From positions 20,046 to 84,045 of the forward strand of contig DASXKN010000006.1 in assembly GCA_036496805.1 (NCBI GenBank): a DNA stretch of 64,000 nt, given 5' to 3'. Shown piece by piece: positions 43,623 to 52,412 of this stretch (position 1 is the first letter of the stretch; the number at the start of each line of letters is the position of its first letter). The translations under genes and the position numbers were made by a program. The notes below the pieces were generated by a model. It had not been told where the DNA came from. It was given only the letters and a program-made list of their open reading frames with translations, and searched no databases. The DNA comes from SZAS-103 sp036496805. GTDB taxonomy: Bacteria > Pseudomonadota > Gammaproteobacteria > Xanthomonadales > Xanthomonadaceae.

Positions 43623-43889
43623 ATGGCCACCGGCTGGGCCGGCGACGGCGCCGTGCAGGAGCAGATCGACGCGACCGTGAAGGACGCGATCGCCCGTGCG
43701 CGCAGCCGCCTGCCGAAAGGCGCGAGCCGCCTGCGCTGCGAGGATTGCGACGAGCCCATCCCGGAAGCACGCCGCAAGGCCATGCCCGGCGTGCGCCTGT
43801 GCGTGGCCTGCCAGGAGGCGAGCGACCGCGAGCAGGGCGCGGCCGGCGCCATCAATCGTCGCGGCAGCAAGGACAGCCAGTTGCGCTGA
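43623..43889 (+). CDS. DksA/TraR-type zinc finger protein (YbiI-like)
   Basis: This 88-residue protein matches the small C4 zinc-finger proteins of the YbiI type. It begins MATGWAGDGAVQEQIDATVK, has CEDCDEPIPEARRKAMPGVR then LCVACQE, and ends NRRGSKDSQLR, as in E. coli YbiI. It lacks the coiled coil of DksA. The start at 43623 matches homologues; the longer frame has no similarity. The role is unknown. Confidence 0.92.
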   Translation: MATGWAGDGAVQEQIDATVKDAIARARSRLPKGASRLRCEDCDEPIPEARRKAMPGVRLCVACQEASDREQGAAGAINRRGSKDSQLR

Positions 43890-43913
43890 GCGTGCGCGGA
43901 ATCCGTTACGGCT

Positions 43914-44420
43914 TCAGTCAGTCCCGTCGGCCGCGCGGCGCAGCGAGGCGATGTCGATCTTCTTCATCTTCATCATCTCGATCATCGTGCGCCGGCCACG
44001 CTCCGGGTCGGGGTCGTTGAGCAGGGCGATCAGTTCATCGGGCACGACCTGCCAGGTCAGGCCGAAGCGGTCCTTGAGCCAGCCGCATTGCTGGGCGCCC
44101 GGATCGGCGCCTTCGCCGAGCCCGTTCCAGTAGTGGTCGACTTCCTCCTGCGAAGCGCAGTGCACGACCAGCGACACCGCCTCGTTGAACTGGAAGTGCG
44201 GCCCGCCGTTGAGGGCGGTGAAATGCTGGCCGTCGAGCACGAATTCGACGGTCATCGCCGAGCCTGCCTCGCGGCCGGTGGCCTGCGCGGCTTCCTTCGT
44301 GTAGCGCGCGACGAGATCGATGCGCGAGTCCGGGAAGATCGCACAGTAGAACGTGGCGGCCTGCTCGGCCTGGTCGTCGAACCAGAGGAAAGGCGTGATG
44401 CGCTGGCGGATGGCGGGCAT
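43914..44420 (-). CDS. VOC/PhnB-like glyoxalase-superfamily protein
   Basis: This 168-residue protein belongs to the PhnB-like '3-demethylubiquinone-9 3-methyltransferase' group of VOC proteins. It has ITPFLWFDDQAEQAATFYCA, FVLDGQHFTALNGGPHFQFN, VDHYWNGLGEGADPGAQQCG and WLKDRFGLTWQVVP. The C-terminus repeats Met/Lys (MIEMMKMKKIDI), typical of this group. The activity is unknown. Confidence 0.9.
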   Translation of the reverse strand: MPAIRQRITPFLWFDDQAEQAATFYCAIFPDSRIDLVARYTKEAAQATGREAGSAMTVEFVLDGQHFTALNGGPHFQFNEAVSLVVHCASQEEVDHYWNGLGEGADPGAQQCGWLKDRFGLTWQVVPDELIALLNDPDPERGRRTMIEMMKMKKIDIASLRRAADGTD

Positions 44421-44537
44421 GCGTTTTCCCCAGGGTTGCGGAGGTGGGGATTCTCGCCCAGCCGGGGCGTCCTGTCGAAACACGCGATCGCGGGCGGCGA
44501 GCGATCGCTTCTTGTAGGGATGTGATACACACGGCCG

Positions 44538-45425
44538 ATGTCGATGCAGGATTCCATCCGTTTGCCCGGCGATGATGCAATCGCCGACCGCACGCTCCTC
44601 GATTTCCGCGGGCATCGCCTGTTCCTGCGCAGCGGCGGGCAGGGTGGACATCTGTTGCTGATCCACGGCTTCCCGACCTCGGGCCTGGACTGGATGCGGC
44701 TCTGGCCGGCCCTTGCATGCGACCATCGGCTGCACGCGATCGACATGCTCGGCTTCGGGCGCTCCGACAAGCCGGTCGATTTTGCGTATTCGATCGCTGC
44801 ATCGGCCGACCAGTGGGAGGCGCTGGCGCGCCATGTCGGCATCGACGAAGCGATCGTGCTCGCGCACGACTACGGCGACACCGTGGCCCAGGAGCTGCTG
44901 GCGCGGCAGATCGAAGGCCGGTTGCCGTTCCGCATCCGCGCGGTCGCGTTCCTCAACGGCGGATTGTTCCCGGAAGCGCACCACGCGCTGGCGATCCAGA
45001 AGCTGCTGCTCGGTCCGCTCGGCCCGCTGATCGCGCGGCTGTCGAGCCATCGACGATTCGCGTCCAGCATGCGGCGCATCTGCGCGCTGCCGCCGGACGA
45101 GGCCGAACTGCGCGAGCACTGGAACCTGCTGATGCGTGCCGGCGGCAAGCGCGTGATCCCGAAGTTGCTGCGTTACATCCCCGAGCGCAAGGCGAACCGC
45201 GAGCGCTGGGTGGGTGCGTTGCGCAGTGCGAACATTCCGCTGTGCCTGATCGATGGCATTGCCGATCCGGTATCGGGCGTGGACATCGTGAGTTGCTGGC
45301 GCAAGGAGCTGCCGGGCAAGGTGGTGATCGAACTCGACGGTATCGGCCATTACCCGCAGATCGAGGCGCCGGAACGCGTGCTGGCTGCGTTCCGCGACTT
45401 CGCCGCGGGTCCGTGGAATGCCTGA
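44538..45425 (+). CDS. Alpha/beta hydrolase, haloalkane-dehalogenase-like
   Basis: This 295-residue protein has the hydrolase fold with the oxyanion part LLIHGFPTSGLDW. The nucleophile elbow LAHDYGDTVAQEL has Asp rather than Ser, as in haloalkane dehalogenases and epoxide hydrolases. An acid residue is likely in DGIADPVSG and the His is in GIGHYPQIEAP. The substrate is unknown. It is divergent from the VOC gene. Confidence 0.85.
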   Translation: MSMQDSIRLPGDDAIADRTLLDFRGHRLFLRSGGQGGHLLLIHGFPTSGLDWMRLWPALACDHRLHAIDMLGFGRSDKPVDFAYSIAASADQWEALARHVGIDEAIVLAHDYGDTVAQELLARQIEGRLPFRIRAVAFLNGGLFPEAHHALAIQKLLLGPLGPLIARLSSHRRFASSMRRICALPPDEAELREHWNLLMRAGGKRVIPKLLRYIPERKANRERWVGALRSANIPLCLIDGIADPVSGVDIVSCWRKELPGKVVIELDGIGHYPQIEAPERVLAAFRDFAAGPWNA

Positions 45426-45471
45426 GCGGCCAGGCGTAGAGTCATGCCGTTCCACCGGAATGGAGCGGGCG

Positions 45472-46041
45472 ATGCGTGGGCATGCGACATCGTTGCGGCT
45501 GGCGGGAATCGTTTGCATCGGCCTGTCGGCGCACGCCGGCGCGCCGCCGGAGCGCGGCACATCGATGGCGCTCGTATCGGCCGCGTTCGCGCCGGGCGGT
45601 GAACTGCCTGCGAAATACACCTGCGAAGGCGCCGGCGTTTCGCCGCCGTTGTCGTGGAGCGGCGTGCCGGCAAAGGCGAAGAGCCTGGCGCTGGTCGTCG
45701 TCGATCCCGATGCGCCCGATCCTGCAGCGCCGATGCGCACGTGGACGCACTGGATCGTCTATGACCTGCCTGCGGCAACGAACGGCCTGCCCGAAGGCGC
45801 GGGCCGGGGCGCGTTGCCGACCGGAACGCGCGAAGGTCGCAACGACTGGGATCGCAGCGGCTACGGCGGCGCCTGCCCGCCGATCGGCCGCCATCGCTAC
45901 ATCCACAAGCTGTTCGCGCTCGACGTCGTGCTCGGCGACCTGCATGCGCCGGATCGAGCGGCGCTGGAACGGGCAATGCAGGGGCACGTGCTCGCACAGG
46001 CGCAACTGATCGCGACCTACGCCAAGCACGGCGGGCATTGA
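45472..46041 (+). CDS. YbhB/YbcL-type PEBP protein, secreted
   Basis: This 189-residue protein has a signal peptide (SLRLAGIVCIGLSAHAG) and the phosphatidylethanolamine-binding protein fold. It has LPAKYTCEGAGVSPPLSW, VVDPDAPDPAAPMRTWTHWI, YGGACPPIGRHRYIHKLFAL. These are the YbhB/YbcL signatures. The ligand is unknown. GGAG lies just before the ATG at 45472; the ATG at 45460 is an alternative. Confidence 0.9.
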   Translation: MRGHATSLRLAGIVCIGLSAHAGAPPERGTSMALVSAAFAPGGELPAKYTCEGAGVSPPLSWSGVPAKAKSLALVVVDPDAPDPAAPMRTWTHWIVYDLPAATNGLPEGAGRGALPTGTREGRNDWDRSGYGGACPPIGRHRYIHKLFALDVVLGDLHAPDRAALERAMQGHVLAQAQLIATYAKHGGH

Positions 46042-46075
46042 GCGCCCGCGCGGACAGCCTCATCATCGCGGTGCC

Positions 46076-46684
46076 ATGGCAACCAGCGACTTCCCGACGA
46101 GAGTCCAGCAGGCGTCCCTGCCGGGAATGGCCGAGCCCATGCCCACGGATCGCCTGTTCCTGGGTCTGTTTCCCGACCAGGCGGCGTCGACGCGCATCGA
46201 GGAAGTCGCCCGGCACATGGCCGTCGAATTCGGTGGTTCCCGGCCGTCGTCGCGCGCATCGCGCTTCCATGTGACCGTTCATCATCTCGGCGATCACGCA
46301 GGTCTTGATGACGCGCTGGTCGATGCCGCGATGGCTGCGATCGCTCGCATAAGGGCGCCGACGTTCGACTTCACGATGGACGAGGTATCGGGGTTTCGCG
46401 GAGGTCGCAAGCATCCCATCGTGTTGCGTGGTCGCGACGGTTCGCCCGGCGCACATGAACTCTGGAGGGCATCGCGCGACGTGCTGGTGGCCACGGTTTT
46501 CGCACGCTGGCTGGGCCGCTCGTACACGCCGCACCTGACCTTGCTGTATGGCGATCGCTTGCCGGCGTCGCCCATCGCGGTCGAACCGATCGTCTGGGCG
46601 GTGGGCGAGATGGTTCTCGTGCACAGCCTGCTGGGTCGCAGCGAATACCGCATCCTCGGTCGCTGGCCTCTCGTCGCCGGTTGA
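46076..46684 (+). CDS. thpR: RNA 2',3'-cyclic phosphodiesterase (2H family)
   Basis: This 202-residue protein carries the two HxT motifs of the 2H phosphoesterases (FHVTVHHLG and YTPHLTLLYG). It also has DRLFLGLFPDQAASTRIEEV at the N-terminus, as in ThpR, which opens 2',3'-cyclic phosphates. The substrate in vivo is uncertain. The start may be at 46076 or at the later Met of MAEPMPTDRLF. It follows the PEBP gene by 34 bp. Confidence 0.85.
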   Translation: MATSDFPTRVQQASLPGMAEPMPTDRLFLGLFPDQAASTRIEEVARHMAVEFGGSRPSSRASRFHVTVHHLGDHAGLDDALVDAAMAAIARIRAPTFDFTMDEVSGFRGGRKHPIVLRGRDGSPGAHELWRASRDVLVATVFARWLGRSYTPHLTLLYGDRLPASPIAVEPIVWAVGEMVLVHSLLGRSEYRILGRWPLVAG

Positions 46685-46718
46685 AATCCTGCCGGGCTGC
46701 GTTCCGAAGTGGCGCAAC

Positions 46719-46767
46719 TTGACAGCCGGCTCGGCTTCGTCCCATGCTTGGTTGAACGATCAATCAA
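46719..46767 (+). promoter_or_regulatory. Promoter and operator of the TetR gene
   Basis: TTGACA at 46719-46724 is a consensus -35 box; a weak -10 may be CATGCT about 18 bases downstream. At 46748-46767 an inverted repeat, TTGGTTGA-ACGA-TCAATCAA, matches at seven of eight arm positions and ends three bases before the ATG. The position over the start suggests autorepression by the TetR protein. Confidence 0.6.
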
Positions 46768-46770
46768 GCC

Positions 46771-47448
46771 ATGGCCGAACCCGCCTCCACCCGCGACCGC
46801 CTCCTGCTGGCTGCCATGCGCCTGTTCTGGGAGAAGGGCTATGGCTCGACCAGCGTCGCCGACGTCCTGCAGGCGGCGCAGGTCAACAGCGGCAGCCTCT
46901 ATCACTTCTTTCCGGGCAAGCAGGAACTGCTGCTCGCGGTGCTGGAAGCCTACCGGCAGGGCATCGGACCTATGCTGCTCGAACCGGCATGGAAAGGCAT
47001 CCACGATCCGATCGAGCGCATCTTCTCCCTGCTGGCGCGTTATCGGGCAAGCATCGTGCAGACCGACTGCGTATACGGCTGTCCGATCGGCTCGCTCGCA
47101 CTGGAGATCCACGAGCCCGATCCACCGGTGCGCCGGGCCATGGCCGACAACTTCCATGCCTGGGTCGACGCGATCGAACGTTGTCTCGTGGCCGTGGGGT
47201 CTCGTTTGCCGAAGAACCTGCATCGCCGCGAACTCGCCGAATTCGTGCTGACGACGATGGAAGGCGGGGTGATGCAGGCACGCACGCATCGCGACGTTGC
47301 CTATTTCGACAGCGCGGTGAAGCAGCTTCGCAGGTACTTCGACTGCCTGTCGGAGGAGGCGGAAAGCCGAGCGCGGGAACGGCGACCACGCAAGGCCGCC
47401 GGTAAAACACGCAAACCAGCGAAGGCAGCCGGAAAGAGAAAAACCTGA
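46771..47448 (+). CDS. TetR/AcrR family transcriptional regulator
   Basis: This 225-residue regulator has an N-terminal helix-turn-helix (TRDRLLLAAMRLFWEKGYGS, VADVLQAAQVNSGSLYHFFP). A ligand-binding helical domain follows, and a Lys/Arg-rich tail (RRPRKAAGKTRKPAKAAGKR) that may add DNA affinity. It is probably a repressor of itself through the palindrome at 46748-46767; the gene downstream is a possible target. The inducer is unknown. The length without the tail is usual for the family. Confidence 0.92.
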   Translation: MAEPASTRDRLLLAAMRLFWEKGYGSTSVADVLQAAQVNSGSLYHFFPGKQELLLAVLEAYRQGIGPMLLEPAWKGIHDPIERIFSLLARYRASIVQTDCVYGCPIGSLALEIHEPDPPVRRAMADNFHAWVDAIERCLVAVGSRLPKNLHRRELAEFVLTTMEGGVMQARTHRDVAYFDSAVKQLRRYFDCLSEEAESRARERRPRKAAGKTRKPAKAAGKRKT

Positions 47449-47492
47449 GGCGGTCATCGGGACCGCCCGTCAACCCATCATCGAGGTGCACC

Positions 47493-47984
47493 ATGCGCAA
47501 CTGGCTGCTCGGAATGCTCGTAGTCGTTCCTTCGATCGCGACGGCCACGCCGATCGACGCGCTCAAGCCGATGGCCTTCCTCGCCGGCCATTGCTGGAAA
47601 GGCATGTTTGCCGACGGCAAGCAGACCGACGAGCACTGCTTCACCTGGCTCTACGACGGCAAGGCGCTGCGCGATACCCACACGGTGCGCGCGCCGGGAC
47701 GGCCCGACTACGTCGGCGAGACGACCTACTACTGGGACTCGGCCGCGAAGCAGGTGCAGTTCCTGTATTTCGAGAACCAGGGCGGCATCAGCCGCGGCAC
47801 GATGGAGAGCGCGGACCGCGCGCTGGTCTTTCCGCCGACGCAGTACGTCGCCGACGGCGAGACAATGACGTATCGCGTGCGCTGGACGCTGCTGGGCGAT
47901 GATGCCTACGAGGCCTGGAGCGAGGCGCAGACGCCGAAAGGCTGGTCGACGATGTTCAAGGTGACGCTCCATCGCGAACCTTGA
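47493..47984 (+). CDS. Secreted protein of unknown function (beta-barrel-like)
   Basis: This 163-residue protein has a signal peptide (RNWLLGMLVVVPSIATA). The mature part alternates beta strands (MAFLAGHCWKGMF, HCFTWLYDGKALRDTHTVR, VGETTYYWDSAAKQVQFLYF) and resembles lipocalin/DUF1579-like barrels. It has two Cys that might pair. Its position 44 bp after the TetR gene suggests co-regulation. The family assignment is weak. Confidence 0.6.
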   Translation: MRNWLLGMLVVVPSIATATPIDALKPMAFLAGHCWKGMFADGKQTDEHCFTWLYDGKALRDTHTVRAPGRPDYVGETTYYWDSAAKQVQFLYFENQGGISRGTMESADRALVFPPTQYVADGETMTYRVRWTLLGDDAYEAWSEAQTPKGWSTMFKVTLHREP

Positions 47985-48003
47985 GCCTGCGGTGCGTGAT
48001 GGC

Positions 48004-48984
48004 TCACGCCGGTAGCGCGACCGCCAGCAATTCGCAGTGGTTGGCGGCGCGAATCGATACGGGGGCGCCGTTGAGGATCGTGCAGGCGCTGTCGCGATCC
48101 ATCGCGTGATGTCCGGACGCATCGTCGTGCAGGATCGCTGAACCATCGAGCACATACAGGAATAGCGCACCGCGTTGTGCCGCGTCGAACGTCGGCGATG
48201 CGAGCGACAGCTCCGTGCCGGCCATGAGGCGCAGCACGCGCGCGCCGGCCAGCCCGGACGTGGCTTCGGCGATGCCAAGGTCGCTAAGGTGGACACCACT
48301 GGCGTCGGAGTCCAGCCATGCCGCTTCATTCGCGACATGGTGCAGGAAGCGTTGCCCCGCGAAGCTTCGTGCCGGATCGTTTCGTGCCGTGGGCAGGGCG
48401 AGTTCGTGGTCGATCCAGGTCGGATGCTCGGCGGGGCAGGCGAGCTCGACGACTTCCAGCCCCGGCGACGCCTCCAGAACGCGATGCCGGATCGTCGGTG
48501 GCTGCAGCACGCAGTCGCCCGCGCGCATCGTCAGCGGCGGCCCCTGATCCTCGTATACCACGCGCACCCAGCCCTTGCGGCAGAAGATCATCTGGAAGTG
48601 CACGTCGTGGTAGTGCACGCGATCGGGCACGTCGCCGCCTTCCGGGATGCGGATGTGCGAGGCGATCGCACGGCCACCAAGCCGCCCGGGAATCAGGTCG
48701 CGGTATTGCATGCCGGCACGGCCGATCGACCATGCCATGTCGTCGCGTGCGTGCGTGATCGTGAACGCGCGGGGTTCGTTCGTGGAAGCGCCGGCACGGC
48801 TCGAGGTGTCGCGTCGTTGCAGTCGCAGCTGGTCGCCGCCACGCGAAAGAAGCGCAATGCGCGGCGCATCGGCTGGCATGACCATGTCGAGCCGGTAGCC
48901 GTGTTCGCGTTCCTGCAGGGCGATCGCCGCATCCAGGTCGTCGCAGGCGATCGTCTGGAGGGCGGAGTCCGCTTCGGCTTGCAT
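48004..48984 (-). CDS. Two-domain cupin protein
   Basis: This 326-residue protein has a clear cupin motif in VHYHDVHFQMIFCRKGWVRV and MRAGDCVLQPPTIRHRVLEA (HxH, E/Q and H ligands partly present). A second, weaker barrel follows (LRLMAGTELSLASPTFD, GALFLYVLDGSAIL). It is probably a metal-dependent or sugar-binding cupin; the function is unknown. The start at 48984 precedes the first helix; the longer frame lacks similarity. It is convergent with the unknown secreted gene. Confidence 0.75.
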   Translation of the reverse strand: MQAEADSALQTIACDDLDAAIALQEREHGYRLDMVMPADAPRIALLSRGGDQLRLQRRDTSSRAGASTNEPRAFTITHARDDMAWSIGRAGMQYRDLIPGRLGGRAIASHIRIPEGGDVPDRVHYHDVHFQMIFCRKGWVRVVYEDQGPPLTMRAGDCVLQPPTIRHRVLEASPGLEVVELACPAEHPTWIDHELALPTARNDPARSFAGQRFLHHVANEAAWLDSDASGVHLSDLGIAEATSGLAGARVLRLMAGTELSLASPTFDAAQRGALFLYVLDGSAILHDDASGHHAMDRDSACTILNGAPVSIRAANHCELLAVALPA

Positions 48985-49165
48985 GGTGTGGCCTCGAGGC
49001 GAGGTCGGGCAGTCTAGCAAGCGTATCCGGACGAGTTGCAACGGGCATCGCGCCGTGCGTCCGACCTGCACCGGCAATCGTCCTCGCCTTTGCGAGCGGG
49101 AAACGGGCGCTGTTTCCCGCGGCTTCGTAGCAATCCGGTAACGCAACCGTCATAACATGGGCGCC

Positions 49166-50380
49166 ATGGACCTGCTCATGTTGTCGGACGTCTATTTCCC
49201 TCGGATCAATGGCGTCTCGACGTCGATCCGCACCTTTGCCGGATCGCTGGCGCGGCTGGGTCATCGCGTCACCATCGTTGCGCCTGACTACGGCCAGGGC
49301 AGCGGGCAGGAAGGCCACGACGGCGAAGGACTCTACGAGCTGATCCGGCTGCCGGCGCGCAGGATCTTCTTCGATCCCGAGGATTGCCTGATCCGCAAGT
49401 CCGCGCTGGCTGCAACGCTGCCGCAGCTCGCACGCAGGCACTGGGACGTGATCCACATCCATACGCCGTTCCGCGCGCACCAGCTCGGACTGCGGCTGGC
49501 GAAGCTCACCGGGCGGCCGACGGTCGAGACGTACCACACGTACTTCGAGGAATACATCGCCAACTACCTGCCATGGGCGCCGCGCTCGTGGCTGCGGTTG
49601 TTCGCACGGCGCGCCTCGCACAAGCTCTGCCAGGACGTCGACCACCTGATCGTGCCTTCGCAGCAGATGGCCGGGGTGCTCGATGGCTACGGCATCACCA
49701 CGCCGCGCACCGTGCTGCCTACGGGCATCGACCTGGACGAATTCCGCGGTGGTTCGGGCGAGCGTTTCCGCGAGCAGCACGGCATCGCCGCCGATCGACC
49801 GACCCTCGTCACGGTCAGCCGCCTGGCGATGGAGAAGAACATCGGTTTCCTGCTGGAGGTCGTGCGCAAGCTCGTCGCGGAGTTCCCGTCGCTGCTGTTC
49901 ATCGTCGCCGGCGAGGGGCCGGACGCGGAACGCCTGAAGAAGCAGACCGCCACGCTGGGTCTGCAGGACAGCGTGCGCTTCTTCGGTAACCTCGACCGCC
50001 GCACGACCCTGCTTGACTGCTATCGCGCCGGCGACGCCTTCGTGTTCGCCTCGCCGACCGAGACCCAGGGCCTGGTATTGATCGAGGCGATGGCGCTGGG
50101 CGTGCCGATCGTCTCCACCGCGGTGATGGGAACCGCGACCGTCCTGCGCGAGGCGCGCAGCGCACGCATCAGCGTCGAGGACGTCGATGCCTTCGCCGGG
50201 CATGTCGCGCAGCTTCTGCGTTCACCTGCCGAACGCGCGGCGTTGTCCGCGGCCGGTCCGCAGGATGCGCAGGCCTGGAGCACGGAAGGACTGATGCGGC
50301 GCGTGGTCTGCCTCTATGCCGATCTTGCCGCGGCGAACCGCGACGAGACGGGCAGGGCAGGCGCGGTGACGGCCGAATAG
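49166..50380 (+). CDS. Glycosyltransferase family 4 protein
   Basis: This 404-residue GT-B glycosyltransferase begins LLMLSDVYFPRINGVSTSIR with the acceptor-binding GVST loop. It then shows ARLGHRVTIVAPDYG, the His-containing HIHTPFRAHQLG, and the GT4 sugar-nucleotide site with the E-x7-E motif in SPTETQGLVLIEAMALG. It resembles enzymes adding glucosyl or mannosyl groups to lipids. The second ATG (49166) is preferred; 49157 is possible. It is divergent from the cupin gene. The acceptor is unknown. Confidence 0.88.
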   Translation: MDLLMLSDVYFPRINGVSTSIRTFAGSLARLGHRVTIVAPDYGQGSGQEGHDGEGLYELIRLPARRIFFDPEDCLIRKSALAATLPQLARRHWDVIHIHTPFRAHQLGLRLAKLTGRPTVETYHTYFEEYIANYLPWAPRSWLRLFARRASHKLCQDVDHLIVPSQQMAGVLDGYGITTPRTVLPTGIDLDEFRGGSGERFREQHGIAADRPTLVTVSRLAMEKNIGFLLEVVRKLVAEFPSLLFIVAGEGPDAERLKKQTATLGLQDSVRFFGNLDRRTTLLDCYRAGDAFVFASPTETQGLVLIEAMALGVPIVSTAVMGTATVLREARSARISVEDVDAFAGHVAQLLRSPAERAALSAAGPQDAQAWSTEGLMRRVVCLYADLAAANRDETGRAGAVTAE

Positions 50381-50468
50381 CCGGCCTCGACCCCTTCGCC
50401 GGAGGGCGTGCTTGACCGGAATCGCAGCGCCACGGAAGCTTGGCATCCGTGCCGCATGGAGCATCCGG

Positions 50469-51530
50469 ATGACCTCCCCGGGAACCGAATCCGGAACCAT
50501 CCCTCGTCCCGTCGACGAAGAGCAGCGCCTGTCGGCCCTGCATCGCTACCAGTTGCTCGACACACCGGCCGAGGACGACTTCGACTTCCTCGCCGAGCTG
50601 GCGGCGCAGGTATGCGGGACGCCCTACGCCTTCGTCTCGCTGGTCGATCGCGATCGCGTCTGGATCAAGTCGTGGTTCGGCAAGCAGGCGCAGTCGCGAC
50701 CGCGCGACGACGACTACTGCTCGTGGGCAATCCTCGAGGACGAGATGCTGGCGATCCCGGACCTCGCCGCGGACCCGCGCAGCGCAAGCCTCACGATCAC
50801 GCTCGGACCGCCCCATTACCGCATGTACACGGGCGCCAACCTGCTGACCTCGGATGGATACCGGATCGGTTCGCTGTGCGTGCTCGACGACCGCCCGCAC
50901 GCGCTGGACGAGCGGCAGAAGCGCCTGCTGATGCGGCTGGCGCGCCAGGTGATGTCCCTGATCGAGCTGCGCGCGCACCAGCAGGCGCTGGCCGCCGCGC
51001 TGGTGACGACCGAGCGGCTGGCGACCATCGACGAGCTCACCGGCCTGTACAACCGCCGCGTGCTGCTGGAACGGCTCGATGTCGAAGTCGAACGCGCGCG
51101 CCGCTTCGGTTCGCCGCTGTCGGTGGTGATGATGGACATCGACCACTTCAAGTCGATCAACGACGGCTACGGACACGCCATGGGCGATGCGGTGCTGCGC
51201 AACGTCGGCGGCATCGTGCGCGACGAGCTGCGCCAGGTCGACATCGCCGGACGCTATGGCGGCGAGGAGTTCTGCATCGTCCTGCCGGGCACGCCGCAGG
51301 CGGGTGGCCTCACCCTGGCCGACGCACTGCGCCAGGAGATCGAGCGCTTCGCCCACGTCCACGGCGAGCGCACGCTGACCACGACTGCGAGCTTCGGCCT
51401 CGCATCGCTCGCAAGTGGGCTCAACGAGGACGCAACGGCGCTGCTCAAGGCGGCCGACGATGCGCTCTATCGCGCCAAGCGCAGCGGACGCAATCGGGTG
51501 GAGTGCGCGGGCGACACAACCGACGGTTGA
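50469..51530 (+). CDS. GAF-GGDEF diguanylate cyclase
   Basis: This 353-residue soluble protein has an N-terminal GAF domain (about 15-165; RLSALHRYQLLDTPAEDDFD, FVSLVDRDRVWIKSW, FCVL-like YRIGSLCVLDD). A short linker helix and a GGDEF domain follow, with the active site GGEEF and the I-site RQVD five residues upstream, so it should synthesise c-di-GMP. The input ligand is unknown. The ATG at 50469 is used; the frame open upstream starts with TTG and lacks support. Confidence 0.9.
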   Translation: MTSPGTESGTIPRPVDEEQRLSALHRYQLLDTPAEDDFDFLAELAAQVCGTPYAFVSLVDRDRVWIKSWFGKQAQSRPRDDDYCSWAILEDEMLAIPDLAADPRSASLTITLGPPHYRMYTGANLLTSDGYRIGSLCVLDDRPHALDERQKRLLMRLARQVMSLIELRAHQQALAAALVTTERLATIDELTGLYNRRVLLERLDVEVERARRFGSPLSVVMMDIDHFKSINDGYGHAMGDAVLRNVGGIVRDELRQVDIAGRYGGEEFCIVLPGTPQAGGLTLADALRQEIERFAHVHGERTLTTTASFGLASLASGLNEDATALLKAADDALYRAKRSGRNRVECAGDTTDG

Positions 51531-51542
51531 AACGTCGCGCAG

Positions 51543-51570
51543 AAAAAGGGCCGCCCGGGGGCGGCCCTTT
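51543..51570. terminator. Bidirectional terminator
   Basis: GGGCCGCC and GGCGGCCC form an eight-base stem, flanked by five A on the left and TTT on the right. It lies between the convergent GGDEF and secreted repeat-protein genes. Confidence 0.85.
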
Positions 51571-51593
51571 CCTGTCGAACGACGCGATGTCCT

Positions 51594-52196
51594 TCAGCGA
51601 CGCGAGCCATTGTGCCTGTTGCCCCAGATGCGCCCGCTGTCGCGGTTCTGCGTGCGCTGGATGTGGCGCTGTTCCCGGTAGCCGACATGTCCGTTGGCGC
51701 CGGCACGCGCCTGTTCGCGGTCAACATGCGCCTCGCGGCCTTCCAGGCGACCGGCTTCGCGGTTGGTCAGCGAACCGTTGGCGACGCCGTTGTGGATGCG
51801 CTGCTCCTGGTTCGTATCGCGCTGCACGTCGTGCTGCATGCGCTCGGAACTGCGCGAATCCGGGTTGCCAGTCTGCGCGTCGTGCTTCTGGTTGTAGATC
51901 GACTGGCTCTCGTGGTTCTGCATGGCCTGGATCTGCGCCTTGTCGGCGGCCGACAGCGAGCCGTCGCGCATGTCGCGTTGCTCGGTGCGGTCGATGCGCG
52001 CTTCGCCCCGTTCGAGCTGCGACGCCTCGCGGGTATTGAGCTGACCCGATTGCAGGCCCTGCTCGATGCGCTGTTGCTGATCGACATCGCGGTGCGTCTC
52101 ACTGCCTGCGCTCTGGGCCTGCGCGTTGAAGGCGAAGCCAAGACCCAGGACGATCGCGCCGAACATCGCGATGCGGCGTTGATTGCTAAGACTCAT
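51594..52196 (-). CDS. Secreted repeat protein, copy 1 of a tandem pair
   Basis: This 200-residue protein has a signal peptide (RRIAMFGAIVLGLGFAFNAQ). The polar, helical mature part is rich in Arg, Gln and Asp. Internal repeats share the pattern RI-x-x-G-x-x-x-G-x-L-(T/N)-x-(R/K)-E-A-x-x-L-E (RIEQGLQSGQLNTREASQLE, RIHNGVANGSLTNREAGRLE). It resembles the neighbour at 52413-53018 along its full length. No family with known function is recognised; periplasmic location is likely. Confidence 0.7.
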   Translation of the reverse strand: MSLSNQRRIAMFGAIVLGLGFAFNAQAQSAGSETHRDVDQQQRIEQGLQSGQLNTREASQLERGEARIDRTEQRDMRDGSLSAADKAQIQAMQNHESQSIYNQKHDAQTGNPDSRSSERMQHDVQRDTNQEQRIHNGVANGSLTNREAGRLEGREAHVDREQARAGANGHVGYREQRHIQRTQNRDSGRIWGNRHNGSRR

Positions 52197-52358
52197 GGCG
52201 TACTCCCTGCGTGGTTGTGGATGGTGTCGTGGACAGGCAACGCCACAACCGCGCGGAGGTTGACGCCGGGGATTCCAGATTCAGGTTTCGGACAGTCGAC
52301 GATGGCCGATCTCGTCCAGCGATTGGCCGGCGCCGTCGGTACGTGAAGTGTCGTGCAT

Positions 52359-52383
52359 CAAAAAGGCCGCCCGAAGGCGGCCT
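52359..52383 (-). terminator. Terminator of the second repeat-protein gene
   Basis: AAAGGCCGCC and GGCGGCCTTT pair perfectly around CGAA; on the minus strand five T follow. It lies 30 bp after the stop of the gene at 52413. Confidence 0.88.
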
Positions 52384-52412
52384 TTCTTGCCGGTCGCACT
52401 CCGTCACGCGCC

